64,000 nt of DNA from Wurfbainia villosa (lineage: Eukaryota > Streptophyta > Magnoliopsida > Zingiberales > Zingiberaceae), in assembly GCA_025175895.1 (NCBI GenBank), contig CM046008.1:23763255-23827254 (forward strand), in the 5' to 3' direction. Both the position numbers and the translations under genes were made by a program. Every line of letters starts with the position of its first letter. Positions within the stretch are counted from its first letter, which is position 1. Below are positions 34,869 to 45,105 of this stretch, piece by piece. The notes below the pieces were generated by a model. The model searched no databases. It was not told where the DNA came from and saw only the letters and a list, made by a program, of their open reading frames with translations.

Positions 34869-36571
34869 ACATCACAGAGTTGTTGCAAGGAGATATCTGT
34901 TGGAGGTTGTCACACATGCTTCTAGAGAATCGGAGCCAGGGGCATCCAAAAGTGCTTCCAGGCGATTGGACTACTATAAGTAAGGGTCATAAGGGACCTC
35001 TCAAATCACTTATTTAGAACATCCTTAGTTACAATTTTCTAAGTACTCAAGTTCGCCTAAGTTTCCATTAGACAACTCCACTCTTCCTTCAACAAAATTT
35101 ATTTAAGATGTCTTATTTTTTTTAATTTGTATTTGATCAATTATTTCTTATTTTTTTTTAATTTGTATTTGATCAATTACTTTCATTATATTGTAATCGA
35201 ATACTTATAAGAGGTTTTTCCATCAAAGTTATGGTAAAGGAGAAAGAATAAAGAGCTTATTCATGACTAATCCACCTAATGGATTAATACGCGCCATGGA
35301 GCAGCAACCTAGGGAGTTGTGAACCACTTTAAGTTATTGTGTCTTTGTCTATGTTTATTTTCTATTGTATTATACTTGTGTTCTTATTTTTCGCTGTGTA
35401 TTACTTTGATTTATTTATTTTCTATCACCTTATAAAACATAATTATATAATTCACCACTTCTAATATTATCTTGATTTTATAGTTGGTATCATAGCAAGT
35501 TGAGATGATAACAGGTTAAGGAAGTTCTGTTGATGCATGATGATGCGCAAATCGAGCCCTCAGCTATAGGGCCAAAGACTTGATGCGTGCCCTCCCGCAA
35601 GTGCACAATTGTCATAAAATAATAAAAATAATATCGATCCCACAGGGACTGATATTTGATTACCGACCTACTTATTGATTATGATTGTCTGGACTAGATC
35701 TTAGTATTGGAATTTACTCTATCCTAGTGTTGAAATGAACAAACTCAAGGGTTGGTGTCACGTGGAGTAAGAAAAGGATTAACTCAAGTTCAAAAGGGAT
35801 CCTAGGATTTCGATTTCACCTATATGATGTTGAACATGCCATTTAAATATGCCCTAAGTTCTCTATGATTGATCGTGTGGGTAGACCATCTTGTTTAATC
35901 CTAGTGGACTTTTGGAACTACACTAGAATTACCTATTCCAAACTAAAGTTTCTCTTTCGGATCTACATAACTCAGAGGGAGTTGCTATCAATGGGTTACC
36001 CCTGTCATGTGGTCACATAACCCCTTTGAGTTATTTTCTCTTACTTCATGGCCTCTAGTTGGAACAGGTTCAATGTGCTCTAGGATATCCTAAGTTCTCC
36101 CTACGAGAGGTAAATATACTTTCGTACCCTACTCTTTCACGTTTTAGATTCTTACAATTTTCGGGGTAAAGCTCACCTTTCAATTTTTCCTAAATTCCCA
36201 TAGATATCGATATTATTGGTGCAATCGACTCGGATCATGATTGACCAGACTCGAGTGAGACTCGAGTAGGGTTTTGATATTCAACAATGGCTTACAATAT
36301 GGTTTGATCATATGACTAGTGGATGGTATGGGACATCCAAGGTCATATGAGGGAGACTATTGGAGAAATCCAAGTCGGTCAAGGTTTACCGGACACTTGG
36401 TGTGGAGAAGTCCAAGTATGGTGACTTAGCAAGGGAAAGTCCAAGTATGAATACTTGACAAGAGAAAATCCAAGTCGATCAAGGGAGACTGAACACTTGG
36501 TGTTGGAAAGACCAACGGGGAGTTGGCGAGGGAAGTCCTGATGGATCTGGGAGACCGTTCTTGGCAGTGAA
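34869..36571. other. Unassigned repeat-rich spacer
   Basis: Three things are visible. First, 35490 on reads TTGGTATCATAGCAAG, one change from a Met-tRNA primer site, preceded by AT-rich sequence that could be a copia LTR end. Second, 35545-35700 contains a box (CTCCCGCAAGTGCACAATTG then TCGATCCCACAGGGACT) of a type I remember as recurrent in plant repeats. Third, 36340-36571 is built of GTCCAAGT...ACTTGG words related to the hairpin arrays further right. None can be tied to a complete element. Confidence 0.4.
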
Positions 36572-36696
36572 TGTTAGGAACGTTGCGCTCGCTAGAGGGG
36601 GGGTGAATAGCATTGTCGTCGCTCGATGGAATTCGATTGCGTGCTTGCTACAAAACTTGTTATACGCAGCGGAATATACAATAATAAAATAAATAC
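36572..36696 (-). repeat. LTR of element B, left piece
   Basis: TGTTAGGAACGTTGCG then CTAGAGGGGGGGTGAATAG, homologous to the starts at 36697, 42190 and 47724. Ends at AATAC, the duplicated target of A. Confidence 0.85.
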
Positions 36697-38416
36697 TATT
36701 GGAGATTTGACGGCGCTAGAGGGGGGGTGAATAGCGTTGACCGTACGTAGATGGAATTCGTTCGCGTGTTCGTCTCTACAATTTCGTTAGCGCAGCGGAA
36801 ACAAAGATAATAAAGCAATAACGAAAACACAAACACACAAACGCAAGGATATAACGTGGTTCGGAACCGAACGGTTCCTACTCCACGGATCGAGCTCTAA
36901 AGAGCTCTAGTGATGCACACACAATCACTAATCAATAATAACTCCTTCTCGGAACAATCCGGAGGTGGAGAAATCTCGTACAAGGATTACACTAAGTAAT
37001 ACACAAGATACAAGCAAATACAAGTAAGAAATACAATGCAAGTAAAGGAAAAACAACTTTACAAGAGCTTTGAATTGCTTGATCTTTGATTGCCTTGAAC
37101 TAGCTTTGAAGGACTGGAAAGCACCAACTTTCCCCTTCAATTTCGCCCAAGAAAATCACTTCAAAAACCCTCCTTCCGAGCTGCTTTTATAACCTGCATC
37201 GGGCTGGATTTTTGCCTATCAGTCGACTGCCATAAGTCACCAGTCGACTGATGCCATTGTTGTCGTGAGACAACGGATCGATCCACGCTAGAAAAACTCC
37301 AACGGATCTCTTGGTCGCAATGATCGCCAACATTGGCGATCATTGCCGGTAGCGTAATCGGCCGCCACGGCTAGGAAGCATTCTGCTCGCGGTGAACTAG
37401 CGATCGATCGACCCTTGGCGATCGGTATCGTAGACATCATTCGATTGCTCCCATGAGCGATCGGCGCGAGCGATTCGGCTCTTAAGCAGCGGTCGAACTC
37501 AAGTCGACTCACGACAGTCAAACCGGCCATAATGCCAGTCGACTGCCAACCTCAAAGATGAGGTTTTAACCCAAGTATGGTGCCCCCATACTTGCTAGAC
37601 CACCCTTAGCCTAGACCTAAGCCTTCTAGCCACCTCCATCAGCCTCACGCCTCTCGGATCCCTCCAAGTCATCCATGACTTGTTCATCCATCGCGCTAGC
37701 CTCCAGGTGCTTCCCTCGACTATGTCATGCTAACGGTGTCTACACCGCCAAGGCACATTGGACTTACGCCGCCAAGACTCCGCTTGGACTTTACGCTGCC
37801 AATATCAATCCCCTTGGACTTCCCAAATGCCAAGACTCAAGCTTGGACTTTCCCTTGCCAACCCATGTTGGACTTTCCATGCCAAGACCCATGCTTGGAC
37901 TTTCCATTTGCCAAGACCCATGCTTGGACTTCTCATTTTCCAAGACCCATGCTTGGACTTCTTATGCCAAGTACTCAAGACTTGGACTTTCCCAAATGCC
38001 AAGTACCCATGACTTGGACTTTCCATGCGCCAAGTGTCCCACTTGGACTTTTCATGCCAAGTACTCAAGACTTGGACTTTACCAAATGCCATGTGTTCCA
38101 CTTGGACTTTCCATGCCAAGTACCCATGACTTGGACTTTACCTTGCCAAGACCCATGCTTGGACTTTCCCATAATCACATGGTCAACCTCAGTCAACCAT
38201 CAATGTCTTCCTCGAGTCAAACTCGAGTCCGGTCAAAGATGACCCGGGTCGATTGCTCCAACAATCTCCCCAACATATTAACCGACATTCATGTCAAACA
38301 TCAATGCCAAACCACTTTGTCAAATCAATTTGTCAAATCCCTTTGTCAAACATCAAAACATCACTCGAGTCAAACTCGAGTCTGGTCAATCGTGACCTGG
38401 GCCGATTGCACCAACA
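36697..38416 (-). repeat. 3' LTR of element A
   Basis: Plus-strand ends TATTGGAGATTTG and GATTGCACCAACA. Contains a divergent island (37315-37562), a 30-bp near-perfect palindrome (37317-37346) and the hairpin array (37748-38165). Confidence 0.9.
37748..38165. repeat. Array of about 15 short hairpins with covarying stems
   Basis: Each 25-32 bp unit has the form CCAAG-loop-CTTGGACTT. Stems vary in a paired way: CCAAG/CTTGG, CCAAGT/ACTTGG, CCAAGTG/CACTTGG and CCAAC/GTTGG. Loops are mostly ACCCATG or ACTCAAG. The region is open in several frames on both strands (for example 37675-38439 plus, 37805-38119 minus) only because units lack stops; these are not considered genes. Confidence 0.85.
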
Positions 38417-40403
38417 ATCTCCCCCTTTTTGATGTTTGACAAAAACCAAACAAATCATCTGAGTTAGACCACTAACTCAAATCCCTTACCAATTATCCCA
38501 AATTGGTAAACACTCTCCAAATGTTCTCCCCCAAACATTCTCCCCCTTTTTGACTAACATCAAAAAGGTTTTCTCTCCAAGGAGGTCAATATCTCATATC
38601 CCAATGAGATCTTACAATCTCCCCCTTGATCCAAAAATAAATACCTAGGATGCCTACCATCTTCCTAGTGATAAGTCATATATCACTCAAAAGAGGCAAT
38701 CCTATAATCTCTCCAAATTTCCAAATTGGGTATCAAAAACCCATCAATTTTCCCAATTGATGATACTCTCCCAATAACTTCTCCTCTTCAAGGAGAAAAA
38801 CACATCCATCATCCCAAGATGGATAACTACCCCTAAAAGCTTGCTCCCCCTTGACCATTGCACCAACAATGTCCTTGAGAAGCCCCTAAGCCAATAGGAA
38901 CTCTAAACCATCAAAATTAAGGTTCTAAGTTCAACATAGAACTTTCACTCACCCTAAATTTGATACTTTGACCTAACACAGCTCCTAATCCATATCCAAT
39001 GGATTTTCACCCTTTATAATACTTCCCAAAGCATATCCTAGGGTTAGGAGTGATTAGAAACCTTTTCCATAGCTGAACACGGGCTAAACAAACCTTGTTA
39101 ACCCGAAATCAGACCTGGCAATGACTCGACGGTAATTAGTCGATCACATTCACATCACGATCATTCACACAGAGGCGATCGATAATCAAAATCTCGATTT
39201 TCAGCTATCAAAAATGAATTTTGAAAATTCATAAATAATTATACGTAATTCGAAAAATCATGAAAATTCATACGTATAATATTTATGACACACACAATGG
39301 GTGAAAAATATTTGAAAATTATTTTACCCATAAAATAGTGAGTTTGATACAAAACTCAAAACCATTGAAATTTTCAATGTTTTGGCCCTATTTTGTATCA
39401 ACTCTATCAATGGTGATTGCTATCAAAAGATAGACTTCACCAAGGTTTTTCAAAAAGATTTTAAAATGTTTTCAAAACCTTATTTTTGATCATATTCCTT
39501 GGGCTCTATGTACATGACTTGTACACATGCTCTCCCAATGATCCACAAATGAAACAAGATGAGTTTTAGTTCATCTAGATGCAAAAACTATCCACCTTGA
39601 ACTCAACTCATATCCTAGCATCTCACATGTATCTAAGGTGTATAAATACACATACATGTCAATTGGATGTGAGATGTGAGTTTTGTTCATCCTAATCTAG
39701 GGTTTCATGCATTCTCTAAGGCAACCCTACTTGATTCCCTTATAAATGGGACTTCAAGTCATGCCATAGTCCTTAATTCAATTTCAACCAAATTGTCTTA
39801 AATGCATGAATGATTATGACATTAGAAATGTTATAAATAAGCATATGCTCATAATCATGATGTCATGACATAAGATGAAATCTAAAAACACATGACATTT
39901 GAAACCTTAATCCTAAATATGAATCATGACATATAAAATCATAGAACTAGGCATGATGTCATGACATGACATATGACAATCAAAGCATGTCATATAAAAT
40001 ATATAGGTATAGTAATACCTAAATTTTAATATTAATTGCCATTTTGATATAGTTAGATATATTTTGCCATATTGTCATTAATCTCCTTAGTGTGCCAAAA
40101 ACCCAAAATGGCACACTAACACTCTAAACCCTAATTGTGTCAATTTGATCATTTTATCAAACTTCATAACTAATATTGGCACATCCTAAAATCTTTTAGG
40201 ATTATAATTCACCCCTATATCCAAGGTATCCATAACCTTGAAAATAACCTAAAATGCCACCTATACCATGATTGAGTTAACTACCCATCCACTCAAGGTT
40301 GACACATCCTAAACCCACCTAGCATGAATCAATCACGCTCTTAGGAACCCAAAACCGATTTGAGCTCCTAGGGTTAATTAGGTATTCCTTAGGGATAACC
40401 TCC
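38417..40403 (-). other. Non-coding 3' internal region of element A
   Basis: About 2 kb between the gag stop and the polypurine tract, AT-rich, with no pol remnant. Words such as ATCTCCCCCTTTTTGATG and CTCCCCCTTGA recur; on the transcript strand these are repeated purine tracts (TCAAGGGGGAG). A GATC-rich patch at 39117-39190 replaces a palindrome-rich patch found in element B at 45735-45810. Confidence 0.6.
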
Positions 40404-42122
40404 CTAGATAACCTTCCCAATGACCCTCCTAGGCTTGTTAGCCTTGGTCATTTGGGTCTTACCTAGGTTGACTCTAGGGGTAACTCCCCTTGCAACCTTC
40501 TTAGTGGCCACCCTATGTTTCCTAGAAACCCTAGCCACTAGGCACACCCTTTGGTCAATTCTAGGGATGACTTCCCTATTGACCTTGGTCTTCCTAGACC
40601 TAGTTTGTGTTCCATAGTCAAGTGGAACACTATGATAAGCCACTTTAGGCTTAGGTTTGTAACCCAAACCTTGCTTGCCCTTGGTTGACTTTTGACTCTT
40701 AGGTCCTAGGTGTTGACTTTGACTTTTGGACCCTTGATTTTGACCACTAGACCCTTTAAATTGATTTTGTATCTTATTTAGGGTATTTTCAAGTTTTTCA
40801 AGCCTTGACCTCAAGACTTGATTTTCATTTTCTAATTGCCCAATTTTAGAATTTTGATTTAAATCTTGGGCATTGGACTTCCTAGGCATATGCCTAGTCC
40901 ATTTAGGGTTTAGACCTAGGTGCTCTTGCACCTTTCTAATTGTCTCCCTAGGTAAAATTGATCTTGAGTTATTTAACCTAGATTTGTCCTTAGATAAGTT
41001 AATTTTAGTGACATTAGTCCCAAATTTCTCCCTATTATCTAAGTGAATATTTTTAGCTCCTAAACAAAAGTATTTATTTCTATTAGCATGCTTTTCATGG
41101 CAAATTGCTAGGGAATTGAAATTTCTAGCATGCTTTTGTCTATTAACTAAAGAAAGAGCATTATTAACTTGATATACCTTAGGGTTAGCCTTAGTAGCTC
41201 CCCCTACTTGTGATGCTCCCCTTTGCCCCTTCTTCTCCCCCTTCGGGCATTGACTCCGGTAATGACCCGGTAGTCGGCATTTGAAGCAAATCACTTGCTC
41301 CTTGCTCTTTTTCATTGAGGCACCGGTCTCCTTGACTTTTGGCACGGGTGGAGTCTTCTTAACCCGTTTAGGACACTTACTCTTATAGTGTCCTTTCTCC
41401 CTACACTCAAAGCATATAATATTCATTTTATTATTAATTGACATGCTTGAGTTACCTAGGGTGGTTGTGGTGGTCGGAGTGGATTCTTGAGCTTGCTCTT
41501 CCTCTCTACCGGATGTAGATGGTTCTTCTTGTTGCTCCGGTGTTGAGGAAACTCTAATCTCCTCCTCAATCCTAGAAGTGGATGCTTCTTCCACTTCCTC
41601 TACTTCCTTCTCCGATCCGGAAGTGGATGCTTCTTCCACTTCTTCCGATCCGGATGTTGATTCCCTATCAACCTCCGAATCCTCAAGCTCTTGGGATGAC
41701 GGTGTACTTTCTTGAGCTTGAGAGGGTGAGCACTCCTCTTCTTCTTCTTCTTCTTGGACCGATGATGAGTTTTCATGGAGCTTTGCCACTTGGCTCCATA
41801 ACTCTTTAGCATCTACATAATTACCTAACATACACAAGACATTGTTAGGCATTAAATCAATTAAAAATTTTATCACCTTATCATTTTTCTCGGATGCTTG
41901 AACTTGCTCTTCGGTCCATCTCTTCTTTTTGAGGAATCCACCTCTTGGTCCTCTTGGATATTCAAATCCATCCATCAAAATGGACCATTCCTCAAAGTCT
42001 CTCATCATAATAAAATCCTCAATTCTTCCCTTCCAAGAATTGAATCCTTCTCGTCCGTATAGGGTGTAGGGCACCGGTGTGTTGATGTCCCAACCTAATT
42101 GATCTTGGACTTCCATCTTCAC
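40404..42122 (-). CDS. Gag protein of element A, two zinc knuckles (572 codons)
   Basis: Intact frame from ATG 42122 to the stop at 40404. Residues 10-130: copia-like gag core (YTLYGREGFNSWKGRIEDF, DKVIKFLIDLMPNNVLCMLG, AKELWSQVAKLHENSSS). 130-225: acidic Ser-rich repeats (EEASTSGSE-type). 237 and 279: zinc knuckles CFECREKGHYKSKCPKR and CFKCRLPGHYRSQCPKG, all C/H ligands present. 430-455: coiled-coil-like QLENENQVLRSRLEKLENTL. The C-terminus is strongly basic and Lys/Arg-rich, suited to RNA binding. The ATG is about 55 bp from the primer site, so the leader is very short. No enzymatic domain. It would package element RNA and depend on a helper for reverse transcription and integration. Confidence 0.87.
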   Translation of the reverse strand: MKMEVQDQLGWDINTPVPYTLYGREGFNSWKGRIEDFIMMRDFEEWSILMDGFEYPRGPRGGFLKKKRWTEEQVQASEKNDKVIKFLIDLMPNNVLCMLGNYVDAKELWSQVAKLHENSSSVQEEEEEEECSPSQAQESTPSSQELEDSEVDRESTSGSEEVEEASTSGSEKEVEEVEEASTSRIEEEIRVSSTPEQQEEPSTSGREEEQAQESTPTTTTTLGNSSMSINNKMNIICFECREKGHYKSKCPKRVKKTPPVPKVKETGASMKKSKEQVICFKCRLPGHYRSQCPKGEKKGQRGASQVGGATKANPKVYQVNNALSLVNRQKHARNFNSLAICHEKHANRNKYFCLGAKNIHLDNREKFGTNVTKINLSKDKSRLNNSRSILPRETIRKVQEHLGLNPKWTRHMPRKSNAQDLNQNSKIGQLENENQVLRSRLEKLENTLNKIQNQFKGSSGQNQGSKSQSQHLGPKSQKSTKGKQGLGYKPKPKVAYHSVPLDYGTQTRSRKTKVNREVIPRIDQRVCLVARVSRKHRVATKKVARGVTPRVNLGKTQMTKANKPRRVIGKVI

Positions 42123-42175
42123 CCTCTAGCTTCTTTATCCTAGCTCCCGGCGGTTAGTCCGTAGAAGAGCCCCGG

Positions 42176-42188
42176 GCTCTGATACCAC
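42176..42188 (-). other. Primer binding site of element A
   Basis: Minus strand AGTGGTATCAGAGCCCG begins just after the 5' LTR end (42190) and contains the exact TGGTATCAGAGC match to initiator methionine tRNA. Confidence 0.88.
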
Positions 42189-42189
42189 T

Positions 42190-43789
42190 TGTTGGAGATT
42201 TGACGGCGCTAGAGGGGGGGTGAATAGCGTTGACCGTACGTAGATGGAATTCGTTCGCGTGTTCGTCTCTACAATTTCGTTAGCGCAGCAGAAACAAAGA
42301 TAATAAAGCAATAACGAAAACACAAACACACAAACGTAAGGATATAACGTGGTTCGGAACCGAACGGTTCCTACTCCACGGATCGAGCTCTAGTGATGCA
42401 CACGCAATCACTAATAAATAATAACTCCTTCTCGGAACAATCCAGAGGCGAAGAAACCTCGTACAAGGATTACACTAAGTAATACACAAGATACAAGCAA
42501 ATACAAGTAAGAAATACAATGCAAATAAAGGAAAAACAACTTTACAAGAGCTTTGGATTGCTTGATCTTTGATTGCCTTGAACTAGCTTTGAAGGACTGG
42601 AAAGCACCAACTTCCCCCTTCAATTTCGCCCAAGAAAATCGCTTCAAAAACCCTCCTTCCGAGCTGCTTTTATAACCTGCGTCGGGCTGGATTTCCGCCT
42701 ATCAGTCGACTGCCATAAGTCACCAGTCGACTGATGCCACTGTTGTCGTGAGACAACGGATCGATCCACGCTGGAAAAACTCCAATGGATCTCTTGGCGC
42801 TTGATCGCCATCATTGGCGCCGATCATTGCCGGTACCGCGTAGTCGATCGCCTACTACCACGGAGCATTACGCTCAGCGGCAACTAGCGATCGGCTGACC
42901 CTTGGCAATTGCGTCAGAGACATCGGCCGATCGCTTCCCATGATGAGCCGATCGCTAGAGCGTTTTAACCCAAGTATGGTGCCCCCATACTTGCTAGACC
43001 ACCCTTAGCCTAGACCTAAGCCTTCTAGCCACCTCCATCAGCCTCACGCCTCTTGGATCCCTCCAAGTCATCCATGACTTGTTCATCCATCGCGCTAGCC
43101 TCCAGGTGCTTCCCTCGGCTATGTCATGCTAACGGTGTCTACACCGCCAAGGCACATTGGACTTACGCCGCCAAGACTCCGCTTGGACTTTACGCTGCCA
43201 ATATCAATCCCCTTGGACTTCCCAAATGCCAAGACTCAAGCTTGGACTTTCCCTTGCCAACCCATGTTGGACTTTCCATGCCAAGACCCATGCTTGGACT
43301 TTCCATTTGCCAAGACCCATGCTTGGACTTCTCGTTTGCCAAGACCCATGCTTGGACTTCTTATGCCAAGTACTCAAGACTTGGACTTTCCCAAATGCCA
43401 AGTACCCATGACTTGGACTTTCCATGCGCCAAGTGTCCCACTTGGACTTTTCATGCCAAGTACTCAAGACTTGGACTTTACCAAATGCCAAGTGTTTCAC
43501 TTGGACTTTCCATGCCAAGTACCCATGACTTGGACTTTACCTTGCCAAGACCCATGCTTGGACTTTCCCATAATCACATGGTCAACCCCAGTCAACCATC
43601 AATGTCTTCCTCGAGTTAAACTCGAGTCCGGTTAAAGATGACCCGGGTCGATTGCTCAAATAATCTCTCAAACATATTAACCGACATTCATGTCAAACAT
43701 CAATGCCAAACCACTTTGTCAAACATCAAAACATCATTCGAGTCAAACTCGAGTCTGGTCAATCGTGACCTGGGCCGATTGCACCAACA
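42190..43789 (-). repeat. 5' LTR of element A
   Basis: Plus-strand ends TGTTGGAGATTTG and GATTGCACCAACA. Contains the second hairpin array (about 43149-43566) and the divergent island 42798-42961, which is 84 bp shorter than its counterpart. Confidence 0.9.
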
Positions 43790-45105
43790 AATACAACAAG
43801 AACACAAGCACAACACAAGGATATAACATGGTTCGGAATCGAATGATTCATACTCCATGGATCGAGCTCAAACGTGCTCTAGCGATGCGCACACACACCA
43901 CTAATCCAATAAACTCCTTCTCGGAACAATTCGGAGGTGGAGAAACCTCGTACAAGTGATTACAAAAGTAATACAATAAAAATACAATCAAATACAATAA
44001 TGAATTGCAATACAAGTAAAGAAAATAACTTTACAAGAGCTTTTGATTGCTTGCTTTTGGTTGCTTGAAGAATAGCCTTGGAGACCCTGAATTACACCAG
44101 CAATTCACCCCAAAAGCTCCCAAGAATCGATGCTAAATCCGTCCTCCACGAGCTCCATTTAAAGCTACTACCTGGGTTGGATTTCGCCTATCAGTCGACT
44201 GATCGGGACCATCAGTCGATTGGTGCCACTGTTGTCATGAGACAACGACTAGATCCACACTGAAAAAATCCAACGGATAGACCATCAGTCGACTGACCAT
44301 ACCCATCAGTCGACTGATGGCTCAATCAGTCGAGTGGTCGACGTGATCACTCAACTGGAGAACTTTCTGTGCCCGAAATCTCGACTACTAAGATCGATCA
44401 TTTGCCGCGATCGGGCCGCGTGATCATTTGCTCACTCAGCCGATCATTGCTACTAGGGTACTTCCCATAGTCAAACCCTAGTTGACTCCCACCAGTCGAC
44501 TGATACACCTCAAACATGAGGTTTTAACCCAAGTATGGTGCCCTCATACTTGCTAGACCACCATTAGTCTAGACCTAAGCCTTCTAGCCACTTCCATCAG
44601 CCTCGCGCCTATTGGATCCCTCCAAGTCATCCATGACTTGTTCATCCATACGCTAGCCTTCAGGTGCTTCCATCGGCTATTGTCATGCTAACGGTGTCTA
44701 TACCGCCAAGGCACATTGGACTTACGCTACCAAGACTCCGCTTGGACTTTACGCCGCCAACCATTGGACTTATGCTGCCAAGACTTCACTCTTGGACTTT
44801 ACGCCGCCAATATTCCCCTTGGACTTTCCAAATGCCAAGACTTAAGCTTGGACTTTTCCCTTGCCAACCCATGTTGGACTTTCCATGACAAGACCCATGT
44901 TTGGATTTTACATGCCAAGTACTCAAGACTTGGACTTTCCTCATAACAATGGTCAAACCATCGTCAAACATCAAATACTAACCTGGGTCGATTGCATCAG
45001 CAATCTCTTCAAGACATGTCAGACATCAATGTCAGACATCCATGTCAAACATCAAAACACTTACTCGAGTCCGGTCAATTGTGACCTGGGTCGATTGCAC
45101 CAACA
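43790..45105 (-). repeat. LTR of element B, right piece
   Basis: Continues the LTR interrupted at 36696. Has five or more CAGTCGACTG or near copies (44190-44510) and a shorter hairpin array of about nine units (44705-44937). Ends GATTGCACCAACA. Confidence 0.87.

Larger units (their letters stand above)
36697..43789 (-). mobile_element. Element A: complete gag-only (non-autonomous) LTR retrotransposon
   Basis: LTRs 36697-38416 (1720 bp) and 42190-43789 (1600 bp); target duplication AATAC at 36692-36696 and 43790-43794. On the minus strand: 5' LTR, Met-tRNA primer site (complement at 42176-42188), gag ORF 42122-40404, about 2 kb of non-coding DNA, polypurine tract (complement 38418-38430), 3' LTR. 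No protease, RT, RNase H or integrase exists, so it must borrow enzymes. The layout equals that called TR-GAG. The LTRs are nearly identical by eye apart from one island, so it is fairly young; the left LTR start has mutated from TG to TA. Confidence 0.9.

Noticed and set aside
34661..34888. 75-codon ORF treated as a separate gene.
   Set aside because: It is the duplicated C-terminus of gypsy pol with a fortuitous start in flanking DNA.
37675..38439. 254-codon plus-strand ORF (and overlapping 171- and 104-codon ORFs on both strands) with Leu/Gly/Trp repeats; same at 43053-43635.
   Set aside because: They are translations of the hairpin array in several frames at once; the frames stay open only because the units lack stop codons. 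No domain, no codon signal.
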